Of a stretch of DNA of 64,000 nucleotides, positions 7,471 through 17,777 are shown piece after piece (the stretch's first letter is position 1; each line of letters starts with the position of its first letter). Made by a program: the position numbers and the translations under genes. The notes below the pieces were generated by a model that saw only the letters and a program-made list of their open reading frames with translations, did no database searches and had not been told where the DNA came from. The stretch is from assembly GCA_964458605.1 (NCBI GenBank), contig CAYWLS010000018.1:26152-90151 (forward strand). Reading direction: 5' to 3'. Source of the DNA: JBBSNV01 sp964458605 (GTDB lineage Bacteria; Pseudomonadota; Alphaproteobacteria; Reyranellales; JAQSWP01).

Positions 7471-8723
7471 GCCATTGCCTCTTTGACGCGGCGGCGCAGC
7501 TCGACCAGGCAGGCGGCCCGATCGGCGGCGAAGTCGCCGGCGATCCACCAGTTCTCGACCGCGCGCAGCAGCGCGCCGATGCGCGGTCCCGGCGGCACGC
7601 CCGCCGCCACCACGTCGGCGCCGCTCAAGGGAAAGCTGGGCGCCGGCCAGTCGCGCGCCAATTGCAGCGCCGCACCGAATCCGCCGGCCGCATCGAGCCG
7701 CCGCGCCGCGCCGGCCAGGGCCGTCGCCCAGGCCAGCAGCACGCGATCGGCATAAAGCTCGTCGCCCAGCCGGTAGAGCAGCCGGCGACGCTGCGGCGGC
7801 GTGGCATCGGCGTCGATGGCGGGATCGGCGGCGACCATGGCGTGCAGCCGCTCGGCCACCGCGTTGCTGAGCCGCCAGCGCTGCGCCAGCGGCGCGATGC
7901 GGCTGCCCGGCTGCAGGCTGGCGGCCAGCCGACGCCACGGATCGGCCTCGCCCCGCTCGCGCTCCAGCGCCACCAGGGCGGCCAGCGCTTCCAGCCGACC
8001 GAGCTCGGGCAGCCAGTGCTCGAGGATTTTCTTTTCCGCCATCAGCGCCAGCGTCGGCACCGGGTCGGGCGCTTCCAGCAGGCGGCGCATTTCCTTCTGC
8101 ACCCGCTCGCCCGACAGCTTGGCCATTGCGCCGGCGCCGGCCACGCAGGCCTTGAAACTTTTCGCTTCCAGCGGCGGGCGGCCATACCAGGCATGGAAGC
8201 GGAAATAGCGCAGGATGCGCAGCACGTCTTCCTTGATGCGCTCGGCCGGCTCGCCGACGAAGCGGATGCGGCCGGCGCCAAGATCGTCGCGGCCGCCGAA
8301 GAAGTCGTACAGGCTGCCATCGGCATCGGCGAACATGGCATTGACGGTGAAGTCGCGCCGCGCGGCGTCCTGCCGCCAGTCGTCGGTGTATTCCACGCGC
8401 GCCTTGCGGCCGAAGGTTTCCGCATCGCGCCGCAGGCTGGTGATCTCGAAATGCTTGCCGTCGGCCACCGCCGTTACCGTGCCGTGCTCGATGCCGGTCG
8501 GGATGGCGCGGATGCCGGCGCCGATCAGCAGGCGCAGCGTGTCGTCGGGCTTGCAGGCCACGGCCAGGTCGATATCGTCGATCGCCACGCCCAGCAGCGC
8601 GTTGCGCACCGACCCGCCGACGAAGCGGGCAACGACGCCGCCGCGCGCCAGCGCCTCCAGCACACGCACGGTGGGCGCTGCCGTCATCCAGGGCTGCACG
8701 GGGATCTTGCCATTGGGCTGCAT
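7467..8723 (-). CDS. cca: CCA-adding enzyme / poly(A) polymerase family nucleotidyltransferase
   Basis: A 418-residue class II nucleotidyltransferase that builds or repairs the 3' CCA of tRNA. The head domain has FVGGSVRN (around residue 34) and the catalytic DDIDLA (near 49), followed by the RRDFTVNAM block and GEPAERIKEDVLRILRYFRF, which is diagnostic of the family. The C-terminal part is the helical tRNA-binding body. Twelve extra residues precede an alternative ATG (MTAAPTVR). The gene lies in the common alphaproteobacterial order NUDIX, DUF6111, CCA enzyme. A poly(A) polymerase role cannot be excluded from sequence. Confidence 0.93.
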   Translation of the reverse strand: MQPNGKIPVQPWMTAAPTVRVLEALARGGVVARFVGGSVRNALLGVAIDDIDLAVACKPDDTLRLLIGAGIRAIPTGIEHGTVTAVADGKHFEITSLRRDAETFGRKARVEYTDDWRQDAARRDFTVNAMFADADGSLYDFFGGRDDLGAGRIRFVGEPAERIKEDVLRILRYFRFHAWYGRPPLEAKSFKACVAGAGAMAKLSGERVQKEMRRLLEAPDPVPTLALMAEKKILEHWLPELGRLEALAALVALERERGEADPWRRLAASLQPGSRIAPLAQRWRLSNAVAERLHAMVAADPAIDADATPPQRRRLLYRLGDELYADRVLLAWATALAGAARRLDAAGGFGAALQLARDWPAPSFPLSGADVVAAGVPPGPRIGALLRAVENWWIAGDFAADRAACLVELRRRVKEAMA

Positions 8724-8799
8724 GGCAGGCTTATAGCCTGTCGCCCGCCCTGCCGACAGGCGACATCGCGCCGGCCGCGACGCCCGCCGGCGCCGGACC

Positions 8800-9066
8800 C
8801 TAGCGGCAATGCGCTTCGATCAGCTTGCCGTCGACATATTGGGACGGCACCCGCTCGCAATTCGCCTTGTCGAAGGAGCCGGCCAGCAGCAGGGCGGCGA
8901 TCGCCATGACCAGTCCGATGCCCAGCAGCCAGGGCCAGGGGGCCGCGCGCAGGCGTTGCTGCAGGAAGCCGATCGGTCGCAGGCCCGCGCCGCGATACTG
9001 CCAGGCGACCCAGATCACGGTCGGCAGGGCCAGCAGCACCAGGCCGACGAAGAAGACGCGTCCCAT
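8800..9066 (-). CDS. DUF6111-type small membrane protein
   Basis: An 88-residue protein with two hydrophobic segments (VFFVGLVLLALPTVIWVAW and WLLGIGLVMAIAALLLAG) and a short C-terminal tail with two Cys (NCERV, EAHCR). Size, helices and position between a NUDIX hydrolase (three bases upstream) and the CCA enzyme match the DUF6111 family. Function unknown. Confidence 0.75.
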   Translation of the reverse strand: MGRVFFVGLVLLALPTVIWVAWQYRGAGLRPIGFLQQRLRAAPWPWLLGIGLVMAIAALLLAGSFDKANCERVPSQYVDGKLIEAHCR

Positions 9067-9069
9067 CGC

Positions 9070-9717
9070 CTAGCCTGCGGCCGCCGCTGGCGGATCGACG
9101 GTCAGCACGTCGTAGAGATTCTTCAGCATGCCGGCGGTCGCTCCCCAGATGTAGCGGTTCTCGTAGGGCATGACATAGAAGCGCCGCTCGCGGCCGGCCC
9201 ACACCGCCGAGCGCAGCTCGTGATGCGCCGGATCGAGGAAGAAGGCCAGCGGCACCTCGAAGATATCGGCCACCTCGCGCGGATCGGCGCGCAGTTCGAA
9301 GGGCGGTCGCACGAATCCCACCACCGGCGTGATCGAGAAGCCGGTGCCGGTGAGGTAAGTGTCGAGCCGGCCGATCACGTCGATGCGCTCGCGCAGCAGG
9401 CCAACCTCCTCCTCCGTCTCGCGCAGCGCCGTCGCCACGGTATCGGCGTCGCTGGCCTGCCAGCGGCCGCCGGGGAAGGATATCTGCCCGGCATGGCTGG
9501 GCAGGTCGGCGGTGCGCTGGGTCAGCAGCACGGTCAGGCCGGGCTCGCGCTCGACCAGCGGCACCAGGACCGAAGCCGGCCGCGGATTGGGTGGCGGCGC
9601 CTGGTCCTTGTTGAGCTGATGGTCCCCCCGCTGCTCGGGCTTGAGGGGAAAGGAGGCGCGCGGCTGCGCGGCGGGCCGGTACAGGCGCAGGCGGCGTTCG
9701 ATCTCGGCGCGGGTCAT
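9070..9717 (-). CDS. NUDIX hydrolase, CoA pyrophosphatase type
   Basis: A 215-residue hydrolase likely to cleave the pyrophosphate of CoA or related dinucleotides. The NUDIX box is complete: GGRWQASDADTVATALRETE followed by EEVGLL, around residues 84-108, with the REtxEE metal-binding glutamates. Upstream of it, QRTADLPSHAGQISFPGG is the CoA-specific UPF0035-like signature found in NudL-type enzymes. It leads a minus-strand operon with the DUF6111 gene and the CCA enzyme. In many relatives a DUF1285 gene precedes it; I see none here. Confidence 0.9.
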   Translation of the reverse strand: MTRAEIERRLRLYRPAAQPRASFPLKPEQRGDHQLNKDQAPPPNPRPASVLVPLVEREPGLTVLLTQRTADLPSHAGQISFPGGRWQASDADTVATALRETEEEVGLLRERIDVIGRLDTYLTGTGFSITPVVGFVRPPFELRADPREVADIFEVPLAFFLDPAHHELRSAVWAGRERRFYVMPYENRYIWGATAGMLKNLYDVLTVDPPAAAAG

Positions 9718-9967
9718 GCCTTGGCCTCGCCATAATCGAACCCGAGGCTTTCGCCCCAGCCGAAGCCGCCGGTCGTGGCGACGCGGCGCGGTTTACGGCT
9801 CGAGCGAATCCCTCGATAATGCCTATGCAATGCGGCGGGGCCTGCCGTCCTTGTGGACGGAATAGGCGTTTCACGGAAAGCGTTGCTGAAGCGACCGATG
9901 GTCATTGGGGCTGCGGTTCGTTTGATTTGCCGCCGATGATATAGCGCAAACCAGCGGAGTTACGAGC

Positions 9968-11002
<1,035 letters not shown>

Positions 11003-11029
11003 GGCGCCGACAGACGGTGCGGAGCGGCG

Positions 11030-11938
11030 ATGGCCGACGCGGATAGAACGCTTTTCGCCCGCGCCATGACGGCGGCGGGCAGCCTGCCCGACCTGCTGGT
11101 CGCCGCCGATCGCGTCGCCTCCACGGTGGTGCAGGGCGTGCACGGCCGTCGCCGCGTCGGGCCCGGCGACAGCTTCTGGCAGTTCCGCCGCTACCAACCC
11201 GGCGACAGCACCCAGCGCATCGACTGGCGCCAGTCGGCCAAGAACCGCGCCGTGTTCATCCGCGAGACCGAATGGGAGGCGGCCGCCTCGGTGTGGCTGT
11301 GGCGCGACGCCTCGGCCTCGATGCGCTATGCCTCCAACGAAGCTTTGCCCAGCAAGGCCGAGCGCGCCGAGCTGATGCTGCTGGCGCTGGCCTCGCTGCT
11401 GACCGGCGGCGGCGAGCGCATCGCCCTGCTGGGCGAGGGCCGCCGGCCGGTCACCGGCCGCGCCGTGCTGCGCCGCTTCGCCGAGGCGCTGATGCTGGAG
11501 CGCCAGGGCGATGCGGCCCGCTCCGCCAGCCTGCCGCTGCGCGTGCCGCTGCCGGCCTGGGGCAATGTGGTGCTGATCGGCGACTTCCTCGACCCGATCG
11601 AGCAGATCGAAGCCGTGATGCGCCACTATGCGGGGCTGGGCGTGCTGGGCCATGTCGTGCAGGTGCTCGATCCGGCCGAGGAGACCTTGCCGTTTGCCGG
11701 CCACGTCAAATTCGCCGGGCTGGAAGACGAGGGCACCCATCCGATCCGCCGCGTCGAGGCGGTGCGCGAGGCCTATCTGCATCGCCTGCAGGCGCAGCAG
11801 GAAGGCCTGGCCCGCATCGCCCGCTCGGTCGGCTGGACCCTGCACCTGCACCGCACCGACAAGCCGCCGCAGACCCTGCTGCTGTCGCTCTACATGGCGA
11901 TCGCCCAACCGCGCGCCAGCGTGCGGGGGGTGATCTAG
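11030..11938 (+). CDS. DUF58 domain protein of the MoxR operon
   Basis: A 302-residue soluble protein. The DUF58 core is seen in RRRVGPGDSFWQFRRYQPGD, followed by DWRQSAKNRAVFIRETEWE and WLWRDASASM, the last resembling the start of a VWA fold. DUF58 proteins regularly accompany MoxR ATPases and may present their substrate. The stop TAG is immediately followed by the ATG of the next gene, so translation is probably coupled. Confidence 0.92.
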   Translation: MADADRTLFARAMTAAGSLPDLLVAADRVASTVVQGVHGRRRVGPGDSFWQFRRYQPGDSTQRIDWRQSAKNRAVFIRETEWEAAASVWLWRDASASMRYASNEALPSKAERAELMLLALASLLTGGGERIALLGEGRRPVTGRAVLRRFAEALMLERQGDAARSASLPLRVPLPAWGNVVLIGDFLDPIEQIEAVMRHYAGLGVLGHVVQVLDPAEETLPFAGHVKFAGLEDEGTHPIRRVEAVREAYLHRLQAQQEGLARIARSVGWTLHLHRTDKPPQTLLLSLYMAIAQPRASVRGVI

Positions 11939-14698
11939 ATGTTCGGCCTGGGCAGCATCGCCTTCCTGGCGCCGTGGTTCCTCGGCCTGGCCATCCTGCT
12001 GCCGGTGATCTGGTGGCTGCTGCGCCTGCTGCCGCCCGCGCCCAAGCTGATTCGCTTCCCCGCCATCCGCCTGCTGCTGGGGCTGAAGCCCGAAGAGGAG
12101 ACGCCGCGGCGTCTGCCGATCTGGCTGGCCATCCTGCGCCTGCTGCTGGCGGCGCTGATCATCGGCGCGCTGGCCCAGCCGGTGCTCAATCCGGCCGGCG
12201 CGCTCGACGGCAGCGGCCCGCTGGTGCTGGTGGTGGACGACGGCTGGGCTGCGGCGCCGGGCTGGAGCAAGCGCCAGGATCAACTGACGTCGCTGATCGA
12301 CAAGGCCGAGCGCGCCGATCGCGGCGTGCTGCTGCTGACCACCGCGCCGCCGGCGCTGGACGACAACGCCTTGCCGCATGGGCTGCTGCGGCCGGGCGAT
12401 GCGCGCTCGCTGGTGCGGGCGCTGAAGCCCAAGCCCTGGCCGGTCGATCGCGCCGCGCTGGTCAGGGACCTGGATTCGATCAACGTGGCGGCCGATGCCA
12501 ACGTGGTGTGGATCAGCGACGGGGTGAACGATCCGGGCGCCTCGATCCTGGGCACCAAGCTGGCCTCGCTGGGCCATTTGCAGGTGCTGCTGCCCGACGC
12601 CGAGACCAGCCCGATCATGCTGCTACCGCCGGCCACGGTGAACGGCGAGGTCAGGCTGCGCGCCGAGCGGCCGCCGGGCGGCCCGGCGGTGCCTTTTGCG
12701 GTGCTGGCCAGCGACGATCAGGGCCATGTGCTGGCGCGCGTGCCGATGAGCTTCGATGCCAATGCGCGAAGCGCCGAAGCGCCCTTCGCCGTGCCCAACG
12801 AACTGCGCAACCGCGTCACCCGCCTCGACATCGAGCGCCACAACGGCGCCGGCTCGACCGTGCTGGTCGACGAGCGTTTCCGCCGTCGCCCGGTGGGCAT
12901 CGTCGGCGAGGCGCCCTCCGATACCGGCTCGCCGCTGCTGACCGAGGTCTACTATCTCGACCGCGCGCTGTCGCCCTTCGCCAGCATCAGCATCGGCAAT
13001 GTCGACAAGCTGTTGGCCGATCCGCTGGCCGTGCTGCTGCTGCCCGACAGCGCCGCACCTTCCGACGCCGATCGCGAGGCGCTCAACAAATGGATCCAGG
13101 GCGGCGGCGTGCTGGTGCGCTTCGCCGGCCCCCGTTTGGCTGCCACGCCCAGCGACAATCTCAGCCCGGTGCAACTGCGCGCCGGCGACCGCGCGCTGGG
13201 CGGCGCCATGACCTGGGGCGAGCCCGCCAGGCTGGCCCCGTTCCCCGAGACCAGCCCGTTCTACGGCCTGCCCGTGCCGGAGGACGTCAAGGTCAACCAG
13301 CAGGTGCTGGCCGAGCCCAATCTGGAACTGTCCGACAAGACCTGGGCACGGCTGAGCGACGGCACGCCGATCGTCACCGCGGAAAAGCGCGGCCAGGGCT
13401 GGCTGGTGCTGGTGCACAGCTCGGCCAATGCCTCGTGGAGCAACCTCGCCTTCTCCGGCCTGTTCGTCGAGATGCTGCAGCGCGTGGTGGCGCTGTCGCG
13501 CGGCGTGACCGGCACCAAGTTCGAGGGCCAGTTGCGGCCGTGGCGCATCATGGACGGCTTCGGCCGGCTGGGCAGCCCGCCGGTCGGCGCCCGGCCGCTG
13601 ACGCAGCAGGCCGCCGCCAAGTTCGTGCCCTCGCCCGCCACCCCGCCAGGGCTCTATGGCGACGAGGGCGCGCAGCAGGCTTTCAACCTGGGCGGCCGGG
13701 TCGGCCCGCTCGAGGCACTGGGCGGCTTCCCCGCCGGCGCCGTGCTGGGCCAGATCGAGACCAAGGGCGAGACCAACCTGACGCCGATCGTGCTGACCGC
13801 GGCACTCGGCCTGCTGATGTTCGACATGCTGATCGCGCTATGGCTGCGCGGCCTGCTGCCGGCCGCCACAAGGCTGCGCCGCGCCTCGGCCACCTTGCCG
13901 CTGCTGGCCCTGGTGGTTTTCGCCGCCGTCCTCGCCGCGCCCGGCAGCTCGCGCGCGCAAGGCGCCAATGGCAGCGACGATGCCTTCATCATGAAGGCGG
14001 CACTGGAGACGCGGCTGGCCTATGTCGTCACCGGCAATGCCGATGTCGACAACATCTCGCGCGCCGGCCTGGTCGGGCTGGGCCAGGTGCTGCGCCAGCG
14101 CACCTCGGTCGAGCCGGCCGATCCGGTGGCGCTCGATGTCGACCATGACGAACTGCGCCTGTTCCCGCTGATCTATTGGCCGATCACCGCCGACCAGCCC
14201 GGCCTCAGCAAGCAGGGCATCGCCGCGGTCGATCGCTATCTCAAGCAGGGCGGCATCATCCTGTTCGACACCCGAGATTCGCTGGTCACCGGCGGCCAGG
14301 CCGGCGTCGGCCCGGGCGCGCGCGACCTGCGCCGCCTGCTGCAAGGCATCGAGATCCCGCCGCTCAAACAGATGCCCAAGGACCACGTGCTGACCAAGTC
14401 GTTCTACCTGCTGTCGGACTTCCCCGGCCGCTCCTCGGGCGGGCAGATCTGGCTGGAGGCCGGCGACGGGCGCGTCAATGACGGCGTGTCCTCGCTGATC
14501 GTCGGCGCCAACGACTGGGCCGGCGCCTGGGCGGTCGACGGCCGGGGCGATCCCATGCTGCCGGTATCGCCCGGCGGCGAGAACCAGCGCGAGCTGGCCT
14601 ATCGCTTCGGCGTCAATCTGGTGATGTACGCGCTGACCGGCAACTACAAGGACGACCAGGTGCATCTGCCCAAGATCCTGGAACGGCTGGTGCGCTGA
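11939..14698 (+). CDS. BatA-like N-terminal / DUF4159 membrane protein
   Basis: A 919-residue protein. The N-terminus (LGSIAFLAPWFLGLAILLPV, then IRFPAIRLL) is the BatA-type two-helix anchor. A large central extracytoplasmic region has scattered VWA-like or amidotransferase-like strands, two more helices lie near residues 620-680, and the last 230 residues form a DUF4159 domain (ELRLFPLIYWPITADQPGLS, YLKQGGIILFDTRD). It belongs to the MoxR operon and shares its final base with the next start (TGATG). An envelope role is inferred from the helices and the operon; the biochemical function is unknown. Confidence 0.88.
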   Translation: MFGLGSIAFLAPWFLGLAILLPVIWWLLRLLPPAPKLIRFPAIRLLLGLKPEEETPRRLPIWLAILRLLLAALIIGALAQPVLNPAGALDGSGPLVLVVDDGWAAAPGWSKRQDQLTSLIDKAERADRGVLLLTTAPPALDDNALPHGLLRPGDARSLVRALKPKPWPVDRAALVRDLDSINVAADANVVWISDGVNDPGASILGTKLASLGHLQVLLPDAETSPIMLLPPATVNGEVRLRAERPPGGPAVPFAVLASDDQGHVLARVPMSFDANARSAEAPFAVPNELRNRVTRLDIERHNGAGSTVLVDERFRRRPVGIVGEAPSDTGSPLLTEVYYLDRALSPFASISIGNVDKLLADPLAVLLLPDSAAPSDADREALNKWIQGGGVLVRFAGPRLAATPSDNLSPVQLRAGDRALGGAMTWGEPARLAPFPETSPFYGLPVPEDVKVNQQVLAEPNLELSDKTWARLSDGTPIVTAEKRGQGWLVLVHSSANASWSNLAFSGLFVEMLQRVVALSRGVTGTKFEGQLRPWRIMDGFGRLGSPPVGARPLTQQAAAKFVPSPATPPGLYGDEGAQQAFNLGGRVGPLEALGGFPAGAVLGQIETKGETNLTPIVLTAALGLLMFDMLIALWLRGLLPAATRLRRASATLPLLALVVFAAVLAAPGSSRAQGANGSDDAFIMKAALETRLAYVVTGNADVDNISRAGLVGLGQVLRQRTSVEPADPVALDVDHDELRLFPLIYWPITADQPGLSKQGIAAVDRYLKQGGIILFDTRDSLVTGGQAGVGPGARDLRRLLQGIEIPPLKQMPKDHVLTKSFYLLSDFPGRSSGGQIWLEAGDGRVNDGVSSLIVGANDWAGAWAVDGRGDPMLPVSPGGENQRELAYRFGVNLVMYALTGNYKDDQVHLPKILERLVR

Positions 14699-16767
14699 TG
14701 GCCAATGCGCTGAACATCGCCTTCGACCCGTTCCTGCCCTGGGCCGTCATCGCCGCGCTGGGCGCGGTGGCGCTGGTCCTGGTGGCGCTGTCCCTGCGCG
14801 CCCACGCCCGCGGCACGGTTTGGCGGCTGGTGGTGCTGGCGACCTTGCTGGGCGCGCTGGCCAATCCGCTGCTGGTGCAGCAGGAGCGCCACTTCCTGCC
14901 CGACATCGCCCTGGTGGTGGTCGACAAATCCGACAGCCAGTCGCTGGCGCAGCGGCCGCAGCAGCTCGAGACCGCCCGCGCCGGCCTGATGCGCCAGTTG
15001 GCGCAGATGGATCACCTTGAGGTGCGCGAGGTCACCCTGAACGGCGGCGCGGGCGACAATGGCGGCGGCACGCATCTGGTCGAGACCATGACCAACGCGC
15101 TGGCCGACATCCCGCGCGACCGGCTGGCCGGCGTCATCATGCTGACCGACGGCCAGGTGCACGACGCCCCGCCGCAAGGCCAGGCCCAGTCGCCCGGCGC
15201 GCCGGTGCAGGTGCTGCTGACCGGCAAGCGCGGCGAGATCGACCGCCGGCTGGTGGTGGAACAGGCACCGCGCTTCGGCGTGGTCGGCAAGAGCGTCTCG
15301 GCCAAGCTGCGCGTCGAGGACGACGACCTGCCCGGCGGCACGGTGCCGATCAGCATCTCGGTGCAGGGCAAGCCGCCCATGACCGTGCCGGCGCGGGTCG
15401 GCCAGAGCACCACCGTCGAGCTGCCGATCGACCTGGCCGGCGACAACGTGATCGAGGCCTCGGTGCCGCCCGGCCGCCAGGAACTGACCTTGGAGAACAA
15501 CCGCACCCTGTTCAGCGTCTCGGGCGTGCGCGACCGGCTGCGCGTGCTGCTGGTGTCGGGCGAGCCCTATCAGGGCGAGCGCGCCTGGCGCAACCTGCTG
15601 AAATCGGATCCGGCGGTCGACCTGATCCACTTCACCATCCTGCGTACCCCGGCCAAGGACGACTTCACGCCGGTGCGCGAGCTGTCGCTGATCGTGTTCC
15701 CGATGCAGGAGCTGTTCGACCAGAAGCTCAACGAGTTCAACCTGATCATTTTCGACCGCTACGAGCAGGGCAACATCATCACGCCGGAATATTTCCGCAA
15801 CATCGCCAAATACGTCGAGAACGGCGGGGCACTGCTGCTGAGCGTGGGGCCGATCTATGCCACCCAGCGCTCGATCTACCGCTCGCCGCTGGGCGCGGTG
15901 CTGCCGGCGGCGCCCTCGGGCCGGGTCAGCGAAGGCGGCTTCAAGCCCAGGCTGTCCGAACTCGGCCAGCGCCATCCCATCACCGCCGACCTGCCCGGCT
16001 CGGGCGGCGATGGCGATCCGAGCTGGGGCCGCTGGTTCCGCCTCATCACCAGCACCGTGGGCAAGGGCGAGACCTTGATGACCGGCGCCGACAACCAGCC
16101 GCTCTTGGTGGTCAACCGCGTCGGCAAGGGCCGGGTCGGGCAGTTGCTGTCCGATCATCTGTGGCTGTGGAACCGCGGCATCGACGGCGGCGGCCCGCAG
16201 GCCGAGTTGGTGCGCCGTCTGGCGCACTGGCTGATGAAGGAGCCCGACCTCGAGGAAGAGGCGATCCGCGCCGTCAGCCACGGCAACCGCATCGAGATCA
16301 CCCGTCGCACCCTGGCCGACAAGTTCGATCCGGTGTCGATGACCGGCCCCGACGGTACCACCCGCCCGCTGGCCTTCCGCCAGGTGGCGCCGGGCCGCGG
16401 CCTGGCGGTGGTCAGCGTCGACAAGCCGGGCGTCTATCGCTTCGACGACGGCAAGCTGCAGACCGTGGCGGCGGTGGGCAGCGCCAACCCGGTCGAGTTC
16501 GCCGATGTGCGCGCCACCACCCAGCGGCTGAAGCCGCTGGTCGACGCCTCGGGCGGCGGCTTCGTCTGGCTGGCCGATGCGCCGACGCCGGACGTGCGCA
16601 GCGTGCGCGAAGGGCGCACCGCGTCGGGCCGCGACTGGGTCGGGCTGGTGCGGCGCGAGGCCTATAACGTGACCGGCGTGCGCGAATTTCCGCTGCTGCC
16701 CGGCTTCGTGCTGGCGCTGGTGCTGTTCCTGGGGCTGGGCCTGGCCTGGTATCGCGAAGGCCGCTGA
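14698..16767 (+). CDS. Large membrane protein with GATase-like / VWA-like domain, MoxR operon
   Basis: A 689-residue protein with two N-terminal helices (AVIAALGAVALVLVALSL and WRLVVLATLLGALANPLLV) and one C-terminal helix (LLPGFVLALVLFLGLGLAWY). Between them, IALVVVDKSDSQSLAQRP and GVIMLTDGQVHD resemble a VWA domain with the DxSxS metal site partly kept as DKSDS. Later, RVLLVSGEPYQGERAWRNLL and VENGGALLLSVGP resemble the class I glutamine amidotransferase-like domain found in these operons. Last gene of the MoxR operon. Confidence 0.85.
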   Translation: MANALNIAFDPFLPWAVIAALGAVALVLVALSLRAHARGTVWRLVVLATLLGALANPLLVQQERHFLPDIALVVVDKSDSQSLAQRPQQLETARAGLMRQLAQMDHLEVREVTLNGGAGDNGGGTHLVETMTNALADIPRDRLAGVIMLTDGQVHDAPPQGQAQSPGAPVQVLLTGKRGEIDRRLVVEQAPRFGVVGKSVSAKLRVEDDDLPGGTVPISISVQGKPPMTVPARVGQSTTVELPIDLAGDNVIEASVPPGRQELTLENNRTLFSVSGVRDRLRVLLVSGEPYQGERAWRNLLKSDPAVDLIHFTILRTPAKDDFTPVRELSLIVFPMQELFDQKLNEFNLIIFDRYEQGNIITPEYFRNIAKYVENGGALLLSVGPIYATQRSIYRSPLGAVLPAAPSGRVSEGGFKPRLSELGQRHPITADLPGSGGDGDPSWGRWFRLITSTVGKGETLMTGADNQPLLVVNRVGKGRVGQLLSDHLWLWNRGIDGGGPQAELVRRLAHWLMKEPDLEEEAIRAVSHGNRIEITRRTLADKFDPVSMTGPDGTTRPLAFRQVAPGRGLAVVSVDKPGVYRFDDGKLQTVAAVGSANPVEFADVRATTQRLKPLVDASGGGFVWLADAPTPDVRSVREGRTASGRDWVGLVRREAYNVTGVREFPLLPGFVLALVLFLGLGLAWYREGR

Positions 16768-16954
16768 CCGCCGGGCCGCAAGGCAGCCGTTCGATTCCAT
16801 CGTTCGCGCGACGTTCCCCTGCCCGTCACGCCGGCGAGCGCCGATCACCGGCGAGAAACCGGTTTTGGCGCATGGGAGGCCTGATCCGCCGCGGCGTTGT
16901 CTTGTCTTGGCGATCCGCCCATATAGGCTGCCAATCGCAACCGCCTTTTAGGAA

Positions 16955-17012
16955 TTGAGCGGATTCACGCGATGGGTGAAACATGGTGTTTCATCCATCG
17001 CGATCCGCTCAA
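16955..17012. repeat. Nested palindrome, copy 2 of the dispersed family
   Basis: Outer arms TTGAGCGGAT (16955-16964) and ATCCGCTCAA (17003-17012) are perfectly complementary. They enclose a 16-bp inner stem (16968-16983 with 16987-17002) with one G:U-type mismatch and a three-base loop. Only the first of the two hairpins seen in copies 1 and 3 is present. It ends 13 bases before the pirin start, so it will be in the 5' leader of that mRNA. Confidence 0.8.
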
Positions 17013-17025
17013 CCGGGAGACCGCC

Positions 17026-17745
17026 ATGATCGACGTCCGCCCCTATGCCAAGCTCGGCCGCTTCGACAACGAGTGGCTGAACGCGCGCTATCATTTCAGC
17101 TTCGCCGGCTACCACGACGGCAAGCGCATGGGCCAGGGCCCGCTGATCGTGTGGAACAACGACCGCATCCGCGCCGGCACCGGCTTCGACCCGCATCCCC
17201 ATCGCGACATGGAGATCATCACCTATGTGATGAAGGGCGCGATCAGCCACCAGGACAGCCTGGGCAACAAGGGCAAGACCGGCGCCGGCCAGATCCAGGT
17301 GATGAGCGCCGGCACCGGCATCGTCCATGCCGAGCACAATCTGGAGGGCGAGGAGACCGAGCTGTTCCAGATCTGGATCGCGCCGGACCGCCAGGGCGTC
17401 AAGCCGCGCTGGGAGACGCTCGACTTCCCGGCCGCGGAGCGCAGCGGCAAGCTGCAGCCGCTGGCCTCGGGCCGGGCCGGCGACGACAGCGCGATCCCGC
17501 TCTACCAGGACGCGGCGGTCTATGCCGCCACCCTGGAGCCGGGCCAGAGCATCGAGCACAAGATGGGCAAGGACCGCCAGGCCTATCTGGTGCTGGCCAA
17601 GGGCAGCGCCGAGATCAACGGCACCAAGCTCGGCCCGCGCGACGGCGCGGCGGTGAGCGACGTCGACAAGCTCACCATCAAGGCCGACGCGCCGGTCGAG
17701 GTGGTGCTGGTCGACGTGCCGGCCGGCCCGGCCTGGCGAGGGTAG
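17026..17745 (+). CDS. Pirin family protein
   Basis: A 239-residue bicupin. The metal-binding motifs are present: HPHRDMEIITYVMKG near residue 57 and the second His/Glu set in GTGIVHAEHN near 100, followed by FQIWIAPDRQGVKP. The start is set at ATG 17026, since the upstream in-frame ATG lies inside the palindrome at 16955-17012. Bacterial pirins of this kind (YhhW-like) can have quercetinase or redox-sensing roles; no neighbour suggests a specific one. Confidence 0.93.
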   Translation: MIDVRPYAKLGRFDNEWLNARYHFSFAGYHDGKRMGQGPLIVWNNDRIRAGTGFDPHPHRDMEIITYVMKGAISHQDSLGNKGKTGAGQIQVMSAGTGIVHAEHNLEGEETELFQIWIAPDRQGVKPRWETLDFPAAERSGKLQPLASGRAGDDSAIPLYQDAAVYAATLEPGQSIEHKMGKDRQAYLVLAKGSAEINGTKLGPRDGAAVSDVDKLTIKADAPVEVVLVDVPAGPAWRG

Positions 17746-17777
17746 CCGGCGCGGTTAGCCGAGCGGGGTTGGCGCGA

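Noticed and set aside
9714..9905. 63-codon frame overlapping the NUDIX start, in the place where a DUF1285 gene often lies
   Set aside because: No resemblance to DUF1285, no domain and no good ribosome site; treated as intergenic.
14644..16848. Minus-strand open frame of over 730 codons
   Set aside because: Antisense shadow of the large membrane protein at 14698-16767; no signal, domain or ribosome site.
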